Shown here one piece after another: positions 55,134 through 63,798 of a stretch of DNA of 64,000 nt. The notes beneath the pieces are model-generated. The model was given only the letters and a program-made list of their open reading frames with translations, did no database searches and was not told the DNA's origin. The stretch is from Priestia filamentosa (GTDB lineage Bacteria > Bacillota > Bacilli > Bacillales > Bacillaceae_H): positions 186,001 to 250,000 of the forward strand of contig NZ_FXAJ01000004.1 of NCBI RefSeq assembly GCF_900177535.1, given 5' to 3'. Each line of letters starts with the position of its first letter. Within the stretch, counting starts at the first letter, position 1. The position numbers and the translations under genes are program-made.

Positions 55134-57755
55134 ATGTTACATAGGTGGTTAGGAAAATGTGGTCTTGTAATGCTTATGCTTCTAGGCATATTTATGATGT
55201 ATCCACTAACAAATGGACAAGCTGAAGGACCAAAAGATCCGGCTCCTGAAATTGTTCCTAAAAACGCAAATGGGTTGAAAGTTTTATTTGACAATACTCA
55301 TGCCCAAACAGCAGGAGCAGCAGATTGGGTGATTGATGGAGCCTTTTCAGATTTTGCTAACGGAATTGCCAACAATGGTTATTATGTAAAAGAATTACGA
55401 AAAGAGACGCCTATTACCCTCGATGATTTATCTCAATATGATGTGTTTGTAATCCCAGAAGCAAATATTCCTTTTAAAACATCTGAACAAGAAGCAATGA
55501 TTCAATATGTGAAAGAGGGAGGAAGTATCTTTTTTATTTCAGATCATTATAATGCTGATCGAAATAAAAACCGATGGGATTCATCAGAGGTAATGAACGG
55601 TTATCGTAGAGGAGCGTATGAAAATCCTGCAAAAGGTATGACAATAGAGGAAGCTTCTTCAAAAGCGATGGAAGGAGTCGAAAGTTCAGATTGGCTTTCA
55701 GATCACTTTGGCATTCGTTTTAGATACAATGCACCAGGAGATATTAATGCAAATAAAGTTGTTTCTTCAAGTGAATCATTTGGTATTACAGAAGGAGTTC
55801 AAACAGTTGCAATGCATGCTGGTTCTACACTTGCTATTACAGATCCTTCTAAAGCAAAGGGAATCGTTTACTTGCCTGAGGGGCTGGATGCAGGGGATAA
55901 GTGGAATAATTCAGTTGACCAAGGAATTTACTTTGGTGGAGGAGAAGAAGAAGGACCTTATGCAGCTATTTCAAAATTAGGATTAGGAAAAGCAGCATTC
56001 ATTGGAGACTCTTCTCCTGTTGAAGATATAACTCCCAAGTATAAACGAGAAGAAACAAGTGGAACAAAACGTACGTATGATGGTTTTAAAGAAGAGGACG
56101 ATGCAACTCTTTTACTTAATACAATCGATTGGCTTGCAAAAGAGGAGAGTTATACTTCGTTTGAAGAAAAGGGTATTCCCCTTGATGAGCCTTCTCCTCT
56201 ACTAGAAACGGAAGAGCCAGCAAATTCAAAAGAGCCTCAAGCAGAGCCTTGGTCACAGCCTGCAAAAGGGTATAAGTGGTACGATGCTTCAACATTTGCT
56301 TCTGGTTCATATGGATCATCAGAAAATCCACCCGTTCAGGCTTCTTATGAACTTATTCATCAAGATATATTGCCAAGTAACGACGAATTCCAACTTCGTA
56401 TAAGTGCAAAAGGGGTAGAACCAAATGCAGAAATAAGTGGTTTGCAGGTCGGAATGTACGTTGAAGGAGGAATGCAAGTAGCCCAAGTAAAAAGTGAAAA
56501 TGGTACATGGCCATCCTCTTATGGATACAGCACGCCTTTTTCGTTAAAAGCGGGTCCAAACGGTGAAGCAACTATAGATTTAAAAATGAGAGTGAAAGAA
56601 GGGACAAAAGGAGACGTTAATCTACGCTTAAGGAAAGACGGAGAAAATGTACTAACTAAGTCTGTAAAAGTTGATGATGTGGCAATCTCCCCCCTTCCAG
56701 AAGAAATTACAAAAATAACAGCAATTAAACAAGCTAGACAAAGTGAACTTGGCCAAATGGTAACAGTTGAAGGGATAGTAACATCTCAACCAGGAATTTT
56801 TGGTGGGCAAGGTTTTTATATACAAGATGATACAGGAGGCGTCTATGTTTTTCAGCATGAAGTTGATTACAATGTTGGAGATCAGCTAAGAATAACGGCT
56901 CAAACAGATGTATATAACGGAGAATTTGAATTAGTTAATCCATCCTCCATTGAGAAAATTGGAAAGGCACAAGTTCCAGCACCAAAAGTTGTTACCAGCT
57001 TAAATCAGGAAAACCAAGGCGAGAAAGTTCAGCTTAAGGAAGGCAAAATAAGCAACATTACTTCTGGTCAAGGAGCGTTTGAGTTTGATCTTAGCCATGA
57101 GAATGATATAACAAAGGTTCGAGTTGATCATAGAACAGGAATAACACAAGATGAATTCCAACTTCTATATAAAGAAGGAGAAATAGTTACGATTAACGGA
57201 ATATCATCTAATTTTAAAGGAACATATCAGCTTAAGCTATTGAGTTTAGATGCTATTGAGAAAGGCGTTTCTCAAGATATTACACCGCCAACAATCGAAG
57301 ACATGAGCAATATGTCTGTATTTGTAACAGACGAGTTTTTACAAGAAATTCAGGTGAAAGATGATCAAAGTGGAGTAAAGGATGTTATTGTCATACTCAA
57401 TGGAAAAGAAAGCAATAACCTTCACTTAGCGCCAATGGAGTTACCTCCAGGAAAGTATCCTGTTACAATTCGCGCAACAGATAAGGCAGGAAATGAGACA
57501 TCTAAAACATATGAGCTTCTTGTTAAGCTTGACGTAGATCATCTTGATGAGTTACTAGAAGCTGGAAAAGAAAGAGGATATCTTAACAATAAAGGAGCGG
57601 TTGTTTCTCTTTCAAAGCAGATTTCAAATATACAAAAGGCAAAGTCTTCTTATCTTCAAGAACAAAAGTTAGAAAAACTGCTTCGTCATATTGAGAAACA
57701 AAGTGGAAAAAAAGTAGCCGAAGAATTTGTTCCATACTGGAAAATTATAGAGTAA
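55134..57755 (+). CDS. Large secreted multidomain protein with OB-fold (YhcR-like) and GATase-like domains
   Basis: 873 residues. Signal peptide about 1-29 (LVMLMLLGIFMMYPLTNGQA). Residues 47-350 look like a glutamine-amidotransferase-like/DUF4350 domain (KVLFDNTHAQTAGAADWVID, VFVIPEANIPF, GGSIFFISDHYNADRN). A Ser/Pro/Glu linker (about 365-400) leads to a beta domain, then two OB-fold-like parts (VTVEGIVTSQPGIFGGQGFY, IQDDTGGVYVFQHEVDYNVG) known from the YhcR nuclease, an Ig-like segment near 715-800 and a C-terminal helix. No nuclease metal motif is evident. No sorting signal; presumably released or wall-associated. Confidence 0.75.
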   Translation: MLHRWLGKCGLVMLMLLGIFMMYPLTNGQAEGPKDPAPEIVPKNANGLKVLFDNTHAQTAGAADWVIDGAFSDFANGIANNGYYVKELRKETPITLDDLSQYDVFVIPEANIPFKTSEQEAMIQYVKEGGSIFFISDHYNADRNKNRWDSSEVMNGYRRGAYENPAKGMTIEEASSKAMEGVESSDWLSDHFGIRFRYNAPGDINANKVVSSSESFGITEGVQTVAMHAGSTLAITDPSKAKGIVYLPEGLDAGDKWNNSVDQGIYFGGGEEEGPYAAISKLGLGKAAFIGDSSPVEDITPKYKREETSGTKRTYDGFKEEDDATLLLNTIDWLAKEESYTSFEEKGIPLDEPSPLLETEEPANSKEPQAEPWSQPAKGYKWYDASTFASGSYGSSENPPVQASYELIHQDILPSNDEFQLRISAKGVEPNAEISGLQVGMYVEGGMQVAQVKSENGTWPSSYGYSTPFSLKAGPNGEATIDLKMRVKEGTKGDVNLRLRKDGENVLTKSVKVDDVAISPLPEEITKITAIKQARQSELGQMVTVEGIVTSQPGIFGGQGFYIQDDTGGVYVFQHEVDYNVGDQLRITAQTDVYNGEFELVNPSSIEKIGKAQVPAPKVVTSLNQENQGEKVQLKEGKISNITSGQGAFEFDLSHENDITKVRVDHRTGITQDEFQLLYKEGEIVTINGISSNFKGTYQLKLLSLDAIEKGVSQDITPPTIEDMSNMSVFVTDEFLQEIQVKDDQSGVKDVIVILNGKESNNLHLAPMELPPGKYPVTIRATDKAGNETSKTYELLVKLDVDHLDELLEAGKERGYLNNKGAVVSLSKQISNIQKAKSSYLQEQKLEKLLRHIEKQSGKKVAEEFVPYWKIIE

Positions 57756-57757
57756 GA

Positions 57758-57795
57758 AAAAACCTTAGTATAGACCCTATACTAAGGTTTTTTCT
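57758..57795 (+). terminator. Terminator after the secreted protein gene
   Basis: AAAACCTTAGTATAG pairs with CTATACTAAGGTTTT around ACC; TTTTTT-like run completes it. Confidence 0.92.
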
Positions 57796-57826
57796 GGATA
57801 TTCGCCCATTCTATCTAGATTACTTC

Positions 57827-57854
57827 ACCATCTCTTCTAAAATACATACGATAC
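57827..57854 (+). promoter_or_regulatory. Sigma-K-type promoter of the second YjcZ gene
   Basis: CACC (57827-57830), 15 bases, CATACGATA (57846-57854): the same words as in front of spoVIF at 15141-15169. Confidence 0.7.
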
Positions 57855-57918
57855 AAGTAACAGCTCAGCAAAAAGAGCTGCTCACAAAAAATGATTTTGT
57901 AAAAGGAGAGGTTTACTT

Positions 57919-58029
57919 ATGGGTCAAGGATGTAATGATGGTTACGGTGTAGGTTTCGGCGGAGGTTTTGCTTTACTAGTTGTTCTTTTCATTTTGTTAA
58001 TCATCATCGGCGCATCTTACTGTTGTTAA
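57919..58029 (+). CDS. YjcZ-family sporulation microprotein, second copy
   Basis: 36 residues: MGQGCNDGYGVGFGGG, then one membrane helix ([18 protein letters not shown]) and CC at the end. The helix is nearly the same as in the copy at 14913, while the Gly-rich head is shorter. AGGAGAGG lies 7 bases before the ATG. A sigma-K-like promoter precedes and a terminator follows, so expression late in the mother cell is expected. Confidence 0.88.
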   Translation: MGQGCNDGYGVGFGGGFALLVVLFILLIIIGASYCC

Positions 58030-58038
58030 TAAGAAATA

Positions 58039-58070
58039 AAAGGTGGCTCTCAGGAAGAGTCACCTTTCGA
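58039..58070 (+). terminator. Terminator after the second YjcZ gene
   Basis: AAAGGTGGCTCT (58039-58050) pairs with AGAGTCACCTTT (58056-58067, one G-U); the T-run is short. Confidence 0.8.
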
Positions 58071-58103
58071 TTTTATAAAATAGATGTAATAAATTCTGAC
58101 GAA

Positions 58104-58156
58104 TTTACAGAATATTAATCCAAATTAACATATAATTTACAGCGAGAAAATATACA
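58104..58156 (+). promoter_or_regulatory. Pho box and promoter of the phnD-type operon
   Basis: Four TTAACA-like repeats, TTTACA 58104, TTAATC 58115, TTAACA 58125 and TTTACA 58136, spaced 11, 10 and 11 bases, then TATACA at 58151-58156 as -10. This matches the tandem-repeat PhoP site of Bacillus Pho-regulon promoters, so induction by phosphate starvation is expected. Confidence 0.75.
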
Positions 58157-58222
58157 GTAAATATTTGGTTGGTAAAGTTTGTATGTACGACAAAACATTA
58201 CATATTTTTTAGGGGGCATAAT

Positions 58223-59161
58223 ATGTTTAAAAAACTGATAGGAGTTAGTATGTCAGTTGCACTTGCTGCAGGTGTACTAGCTGGTTGTGGAAACAATGAG
58301 GAAGCATCAACATCTTCTGGATCTAGCGGAGAAGGCGCAGAGAAAAAAGAGCTAACTGTACAATTTGTTCCGTCACAAAACGCTGATACGCTTGAAGCAA
58401 AAGCAAAGCCGCTTGAAAAGCTATTAAGTGACGAGCTTGATAGAGCTGTGAAAGTTAGTGTTTCTACAGATTACAATACAATTGTAGAAGCAATGGCTTC
58501 AAAGAAAGTAGATGTTGGCTTCTTACCACCAACAGCTTATGTTTTAGCAAAAGACCAAGGAGCAGCTGACGTTATTCTACAAGCTCAGCGCTATGGAGTA
58601 AATGATAAAGACGGTTCCCCAACGGACGAGCTTGTTGATTCTTACAAGTCTATGTTCATTGTGAAAAAAGACTCTGGTATTGATAGTTTAGAAGATTTAA
58701 AAGGGAAAAAGATTGGCTATCAAAACGTAACATCTTCAGCAGGTTATGTATGGCCAGCAGCCTCTTTAATGGACGTTGGACTCGATCCGCTAAAAGATGT
58801 ACAACCTGTGACATTGAAAGGTCATGACCAAGCTGTTATTTCTTTATTAAATGGAGATATTGATGCAGCTGTAACATTCCAAGACGCACGTACAATCGTT
58901 CAAAAAGATTACGAAGATGTATTTGATCAAACAAAAGTAATTCATTATACAGAACCGATTCCTAATGATACTGTTGCTGTTCAATCTGATATGGACGAAG
59001 ACTTAAGAAAAGAAATTCAAGAAGCGTTTATTAATATTGGAAAAGATGAAGAGGGTAAAAAAATCATTCGCGATATCTATACACATGAAGGTTATGTAAA
59101 GTCTGATGATAGCAAGTTTGAAATTGTACGAGAATATGGAGAAAAAGTAAAAACCGAGTAG
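58223..59161 (+). CDS. phnD: PhnD-type phosphonate/phosphite/phosphate-binding lipoprotein
   Basis: 312 residues from ATG 58223, 7 bases after AGGGGGG; the longer frame starting at 58169 lies in the leader. Lipobox GVLAGC near residue 21. ELTVQFVPSQNADTLEAKAK, VDVGFLPPTAYVLAKDQGA and LKGKKIGYQNVTSSAGY are typical of the PhnD family. Exact ligand (phosphonate, phosphite or phosphate ester) is not readable. First gene of a four-gene ABC importer under a Pho box. Confidence 0.88.
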   Translation: MFKKLIGVSMSVALAAGVLAGCGNNEEASTSSGSSGEGAEKKELTVQFVPSQNADTLEAKAKPLEKLLSDELDRAVKVSVSTDYNTIVEAMASKKVDVGFLPPTAYVLAKDQGAADVILQAQRYGVNDKDGSPTDELVDSYKSMFIVKKDSGIDSLEDLKGKKIGYQNVTSSAGYVWPAASLMDVGLDPLKDVQPVTLKGHDQAVISLLNGDIDAAVTFQDARTIVQKDYEDVFDQTKVIHYTEPIPNDTVAVQSDMDEDLRKEIQEAFINIGKDEEGKKIIRDIYTHEGYVKSDDSKFEIVREYGEKVKTE

Positions 59162-59189
59162 TGAAATGAGGATTTTAGAGAGAAAAATC

Positions 59190-59220
59190 AAGATGGCTGA
59201 GCCTTCAGCCATCTTTCTGT
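59190..59220 (+). terminator. Intra-operon hairpin between phnD and phnC
   Basis: AAGATGGCTGA (59190-59200) pairs with TCAGCCATCTT (59205-59215), then TCTGTTGTC. Probably a leaky terminator that raises binding-protein levels. Confidence 0.72.
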
Positions 59221-59251
59221 TGTCTATACTTACAAGAGTGGGGGATTCCAA

Positions 59252-60022
59252 ATGATTGAATTTAAAAATGTATCTAAAGTTTATCCAAATGGAACAAAAG
59301 GACTAAACAATATTAATTTAACGATGCAAAAAGGAGAGTTTATCGTTGTTGTAGGACTTTCAGGAGCTGGGAAATCTACTCTTTTACGTTCAGTTAACCG
59401 TCTACATGAAGTAAGCGGGGGCGAGATTATTGTGAATGGAAAATCCATTACAAAAGCAAAAGGGAGAAACTTGTATGAAATTCGCCGTGACATTGGAATG
59501 ATTTTTCAAAACTTTAATCTCGTGAAGCGTTCATCAGTTCTTCGTAACGTTTTATCTGGTCGTGTTGGTTATCATTCAACATTACGTATGATGTTAGGGA
59601 TGTTTCCGCAACATGACAAAGAGCTTGCTCTAAAGGCGCTTGATCGTGTAAATATTCTAGAAAAGGCTTATTCAAGAGCAGATGAGCTTTCAGGAGGCCA
59701 GCAACAACGTGTTTCAATTGCAAGGGCGCTCGCTCAAGAGGCAAAAATTATTTTAGCTGATGAACCTGTTGCTTCTCTTGATCCTCTTACAACAAAGCAG
59801 GTGATGGATGATTTAAAAAGAATTAATGAAGAGCTTGGTATTACGACTGTTGTTAATCTTCATTTTATTGATTTGGCACGTCAATATGCGACAAGAATTA
59901 TTGGTCTTCGAGCGGGAGAAGTAGTATTTGATGGGAGTGTTGATGAAGCAACAGATGAGAAGTTCGCCGAAATATATGGGCGTCCAATTCAAGATGAAGA
60001 ACTGATGGGTGTTGCAAAATGA
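59252..60022 (+). CDS. phnC: PhnC-type ABC transporter ATP-binding protein
   Basis: 256 residues. Walker [12 protein letters not shown], signature [17 protein letters not shown], Walker [14 protein letters not shown] and H-loop [10 protein letters not shown], where the switch His is in NLHF as is typical of PhnC. The insert [20 protein letters not shown] is a family mark. Overlaps the next gene by 4 bases (ATGA). Confidence 0.92.
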   Translation: MIEFKNVSKVYPNGTKGLNNINLTMQKGEFIVVVGLSGAGKSTLLRSVNRLHEVSGGEIIVNGKSITKAKGRNLYEIRRDIGMIFQNFNLVKRSSVLRNVLSGRVGYHSTLRMMLGMFPQHDKELALKALDRVNILEKAYSRADELSGGQQQRVSIARALAQEAKIILADEPVASLDPLTTKQVMDDLKRINEELGITTVVNLHFIDLARQYATRIIGLRAGEVVFDGSVDEATDEKFAEIYGRPIQDEELMGVAK

Positions 60023-60828
60023 AAACTGTTCAAGTTAAACAAAACAAAACCGTTCACTATAACAAAATGTCTTCAAAGAAAGTGAAACATATCCTAACTT
60101 TTATACTTTTACTTCTATTCATTTATTTGAGTGGAAAGCAAGTTGAGTTTTCCCTTTCTAGCTTAGCAACGGGTTTACCTAACATGGGTGACCTTATTGT
60201 TCAAATGGTCCCACCAAACTGGGCATACTTTTCAAACATTACAGCTCCAATACTAGACACTTTGCGTATGGCAGTTCTTGGGACAACATTCGGAGCATTG
60301 CTAGCTATACCAATTGCCTTATTATCTGCTCGTAATATTTTTCAAACAAAGCTTATTACAATTCCAGCTCGCTTTGTTCTAAATTTAATCCGAACAATTC
60401 CAGATCTACTTCTGGCGGCAATCTTTGTAGCGATTTTTGGAATTGGCCCGATTCCAGGCGTATTTGCTTTAACTGGCTTTTCACTTGGGATCATTGCTAA
60501 GCTTATCTATGAATCAATTGAATCCATTGATAAAGGACCGCTTGAAGCAATGACAGCTGTTGGAGCTAATAAAGTAAAATGGATTATGTTTGGAGTTATT
60601 CCTCAAGTTCTTCCACAGTATATTTCTTTTGTATTATATACATTTGAAGTTAATGTGAGGGCTGCAGCTGTTTTAGGTCTCGTAGGCGCGGGAGGAATTG
60701 GTCTGTTTTATGAACAGACGCTCGGATTTTTTGAATACGACAAAACATCTTCACTTATCGTCTATACTCTTATTGTTGTATTAATTATTGATTATATTAG
60801 TACAAAAACAAGGGAGAAGTTAGTATGA
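60019..60828 (+). CDS. phnE: PhnE-type ABC transporter permease 1
   Basis: 269 residues, about six membrane helices. [20 protein letters not shown] and the EAA-like loop [20 protein letters not shown] are PhnE signatures; [17 protein letters not shown] follows. Overlaps both neighbours by 4 bases, so strictly coupled. Confidence 0.9.
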   Translation: MKTVQVKQNKTVHYNKMSSKKVKHILTFILLLLFIYLSGKQVEFSLSSLATGLPNMGDLIVQMVPPNWAYFSNITAPILDTLRMAVLGTTFGALLAIPIALLSARNIFQTKLITIPARFVLNLIRTIPDLLLAAIFVAIFGIGPIPGVFALTGFSLGIIAKLIYESIESIDKGPLEAMTAVGANKVKWIMFGVIPQVLPQYISFVLYTFEVNVRAAAVLGLVGAGGIGLFYEQTLGFFEYDKTSSLIVYTLIVVLIIDYISTKTREKLV

Positions 60829-61628
60829 ATAATATATTGTTGCAGTCACCGAAAAGAACAGGGAAAAAGATTCGTAATGGTGCAATTTTAGCCATTGTTA
60901 TTGCTATTTATATTTGGGCTTTTGCAGGGATGCCAGCTCTTGAATTTAAAGATACGTCTAAAGAAATCGTTTCTGCTATTTTCTCAGGACTTCTTCACCC
61001 AGATTGGGATTATGTGTATTACCCAGATGGAGAAGACTTGCTTCGAGGGCTTTTAGATACGTTGGCAATCGCGCTTTTAGGTACTGTTATTGCAGGGTTA
61101 TTATGTGTACCTTTTTCATTCTGGGCGGCAAAAAATATTGTGAAGAATAAAGGGATTTCTGGTGCAGGAAAGTTTGTACTAAGTTTTATTCGTGTTTTCC
61201 CAGATATTATTATGGCCCTTCTTTTCATTAAAGCTGTTGGTCCTGGATCATTTTCTGGAGTGCTTGCTTTAGGTATTGGCTCTATTGGAATGCTTGGTAA
61301 ACTTTTTTCAGAAGATATTGAGAGCATTGATTTAGGAGCAACAGAGGCGCTTGTTGCAACAGGAGCAAATCCTATAAAAGCAATCTGGTTCGCTGTTCTT
61401 CCACAAGTATTACCGAGCTATCTGTCATTTCTTTTGTATCGATTTGAAATTAATGTTAGAGCAGCAACTATCCTTGGGGTAATAGGGGCTGGAGGAATTG
61501 GAACTCCTCTTATTTTTGCCCTAAGTGTAAGGGATTGGGAACGAGTAGGGATTATTTTGCTAGGTATTATTATTATGGTCGCAATAATTGATTTCTGCTC
61601 AGGGAAAATCCGAGCACGTCTCACATAG
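60825..61628 (+). CDS. phnE: PhnE-type ABC transporter permease 2
   Basis: 267 residues, paralogue of the preceding permease: FVLSFIRVFPDIIMALLFI, then EDIESIDLGATEALVATGA and NVRA(A)TILGVIGAGGIG. The two presumably form the heterodimeric channel. A terminator follows directly. Confidence 0.9.
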   Translation: MNNILLQSPKRTGKKIRNGAILAIVIAIYIWAFAGMPALEFKDTSKEIVSAIFSGLLHPDWDYVYYPDGEDLLRGLLDTLAIALLGTVIAGLLCVPFSFWAAKNIVKNKGISGAGKFVLSFIRVFPDIIMALLFIKAVGPGSFSGVLALGIGSIGMLGKLFSEDIESIDLGATEALVATGANPIKAIWFAVLPQVLPSYLSFLLYRFEINVRAATILGVIGAGGIGTPLIFALSVRDWERVGIILLGIIIMVAIIDFCSGKIRARLT

Positions 61629-61632
61629 AGAA

Positions 61633-61663
61633 AAAACCGTCTTTCACTAAAGGCGGTTTTTTT
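61633..61663 (+). terminator. Terminator after the phn operon
   Basis: AAAACCGTCTTT (61633-61644) pairs with AAAGGCGGTTTT (61649-61660, one G-U), T-run after. Confidence 0.9.
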
Positions 61664-62097
61664 GTCCTCATTTTATAAAAGAAAGAAAATTGTTCTATAA
61701 TATAAGGGAAAATAAAGGAATTATATAGGAGAATTTACACAGTTGAAATTTAAAAGTATAGGCACAATTGTAATGAGTAGCGAAAAAGAGAGAAAAATGT
61801 AGTAGATTATCGTTCTATGTTTCGCTAAAGGTATGTTATAATTTGTTTCGTGCTTTTAATAAAAGCACAAGCTGCAGAACGGATGAAAAAAGGAAAAAAG
61901 GATAGGCTAAAATGATAAGTCGTTTATTTTAAAGAGATAATGATGAACGAGCTTTTTTAAGTAAAAATAAAAATGCTCTTTTTTAGAGATGCTTTCATAG
62001 AAAACGTTTTTAAAATGAAGCATATTTCTAATTTATTATTGTATATAACAGGTAAATGTTCATTTTGGCTCTATGATAAATATTGGAGGGTTTGAAA
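61664..62097. other. 434-base leader before the phosphate permease operon
   Basis: No gene supported; a frame TTG 61743 to TAG 61802 of 19 codons has a fair ribosome site (GGAGAA) but no other support. A hairpin GTGCTTTT/AAAAGCAC lies at about 61850-61869 and a weak terminator-like GAGC/GCTC with T-run at about 61949-61986. TTGACA-type promoter words are not clear; no convincing Pho box. Confidence 0.45.
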
Positions 62098-62718
62098 GTG
62101 GCAATGAAAAAGAAAAAAGATAAATTTTCATTACTCTTAATGGAAATTGCGAAAAACTTGGATGAAACAGCAGATTTCTTTGTAAGCTTTAAGGTAACAA
62201 ATCAATCCACTTTGAAAGAATTTGCGGACAAACTTAAAGAGTTTGAAACAAAAGGAGATAATCACGTACATGTTATTATTCGCGAATTGAATAAAGCGTT
62301 CATCACGCCGATCGAGCGTGAAGACATTCTTCAACTTACGATGAGTATGGATGATGTTTTAGATGGTATTGAGGCATTTTCGGCTTCGATGGAAATTTAT
62401 TCAATAACTGAGACAGATGAGCATATGGATAAGTTTATTGGCTATATCCGCGAATGTGTTCGCGAAATTTTAGTAACAATTGAGCTTTTATCAAACAATC
62501 GTCTTAAAGATATTCAACCACATGCGATTAAGATTAAAGAATACGAGCACAATTGTGATAATTTACTTCGTAAATCTTTGAAGAATCTGTTTGCGCTTGT
62601 GAAAGATCCAATCAAAGTTATTCAATATAAAGAAATTTATGAAACACTTGAAGAAATTGCAGATAGTTGCCAAAATGTAGCAAACAATCTAGAAACTATC
62701 ATCATGAAGAACGCGTAA
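62098..62718 (+). CDS. DUF47 (PhoU-like) phosphate transport accessory protein, YkaA-like
   Basis: 206 residues from GTG 62098, 8 bases after GGAGG; the TTG at 62083 lies within that site. All-helical PhoU-like fold: FVSFKVTNQSTLKEFADKLK, EFETKGDNHVHVIIRELNKA, TPIEREDILQLTMSMDDVLD and YEHNCDNLLRKSLKNLF with the conserved E/D-rich metal-binding motifs. Always paired with a Pit permease, whose activity it is thought to control. 12 bases before pit. Confidence 0.9.
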   Translation: MAMKKKKDKFSLLLMEIAKNLDETADFFVSFKVTNQSTLKEFADKLKEFETKGDNHVHVIIRELNKAFITPIEREDILQLTMSMDDVLDGIEAFSASMEIYSITETDEHMDKFIGYIRECVREILVTIELLSNNRLKDIQPHAIKIKEYEHNCDNLLRKSLKNLFALVKDPIKVIQYKEIYETLEEIADSCQNVANNLETIIMKNA

Positions 62719-62730
62719 TGAGGGATTAGT

Positions 62731-63729
62731 ATGGATTCTTTATTTGTCTTAACTATTTTAATTGTCATTTTTGCTTTAGCTTTTGATTTTATTAACGGGT
62801 TTCATGATACAGCAAATGCAATTGCAACATCTGTATCAACGAAAGCTTTAAAACCACGTCATGCAATTATCTTAGCCGCAGTTATGAACTTTATTGGAGC
62901 AATGACGTTTACAGGGGTTGCTAAAACGATCACCAAAGATATTGCAGATCCCTTCAAGCTTGATAATGGACTAGTGGTAATTCTGGCTGCCCTTATCGCT
63001 GGGATTGCATGGAACTTGATTACTTGGTACTACGGAATTCCAAGTAGTTCTTCACATGCCATCATTGGGGCGATTGCGGGAGCAGTTATTGCTTCTTCTG
63101 GTTTTGGAGCTATTAACTATAATGGATTTATTAAAATTATTGAAGCACTCCTTATTTCACCAGTTCTTGCCTTTGTTGTTGGGTTTATTATGTATACTAT
63201 TATTAAATTGATTTTTAAAGATAGTAACTTAGCCAAAACAAACAAGCAGTTTCGTCGTGTGCAAATTTTGACTGCAGCTGTCCAGTCTTATACACACGGA
63301 ACAAATGATGCTCAAAAGGCAATGGGGATTATTACAATGGCTTTAATTGCAGCGAACTTACAAGAAACAGATGAAGTTCAATTTTGGGTTCAAATTGCTT
63401 GTGCAACAGCAATGGGTCTTGGAACATCTATCGGTGGATGGAAAATCATTAAAACTGTTGGCGGGAAAATCATGAAAATTCGTCCTGTAAATGGAGTAGC
63501 GGCAGACTTAACAGGAGCAGCTATTATCTTTGGAGCTACATATATTCATCTTCCTGTTAGTACAACACACGTTATCTCTTCTTCTATTTTAGGAGTTGGC
63601 TCTGCTCATCGTGTGAAAGGTGTAAAATGGGGAACAGCTCAGCGTATGGTGATTACATGGATCATTACGCTTCCGATTTCTGCAGCACTTGGAGCAATTA
63701 TGTATTTTATTTTAGATTTATTTTTATAA
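62731..63729 (+). CDS. pit: Low-affinity inorganic phosphate permease (PiT family)
   Basis: 332 residues, about ten hydrophobic segments. The two inverted PiT signatures are GFHDTANAIATSVSTKAL near residue 24 and SYTHGTNDAQKAMGIITMAL near 189; GIPSSSSHAIIGAIAGAV and PVSTTHVISSSILGVG are the matching pair of helix motifs. Imports phosphate with H+ or metal-phosphate. Follows its DUF47 partner and is closed by a terminator. With the phn operon upstream it makes a phosphorus-uptake block. Confidence 0.93.
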   Translation: MDSLFVLTILIVIFALAFDFINGFHDTANAIATSVSTKALKPRHAIILAAVMNFIGAMTFTGVAKTITKDIADPFKLDNGLVVILAALIAGIAWNLITWYYGIPSSSSHAIIGAIAGAVIASSGFGAINYNGFIKIIEALLISPVLAFVVGFIMYTIIKLIFKDSNLAKTNKQFRRVQILTAAVQSYTHGTNDAQKAMGIITMALIAANLQETDEVQFWVQIACATAMGLGTSIGGWKIIKTVGGKIMKIRPVNGVAADLTGAAIIFGATYIHLPVSTTHVISSSILGVGSAHRVKGVKWGTAQRMVITWIITLPISAALGAIMYFILDLFL

Positions 63730-63732
63730 GAG

Positions 63733-63763
63733 AAAGCGTGGGAGGTATTCCTACGCTTTTTTG
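63733..63763 (+). terminator. Terminator after pit
   Basis: AAAGCGTGGGA pairs with TCCTACGCTTT (one G-U), then TTTTTTG. Confidence 0.85.
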
Positions 63764-63798
63764 TTTGTTAAAATAAGGTTAAAAAAGGGGGGAGAGTT

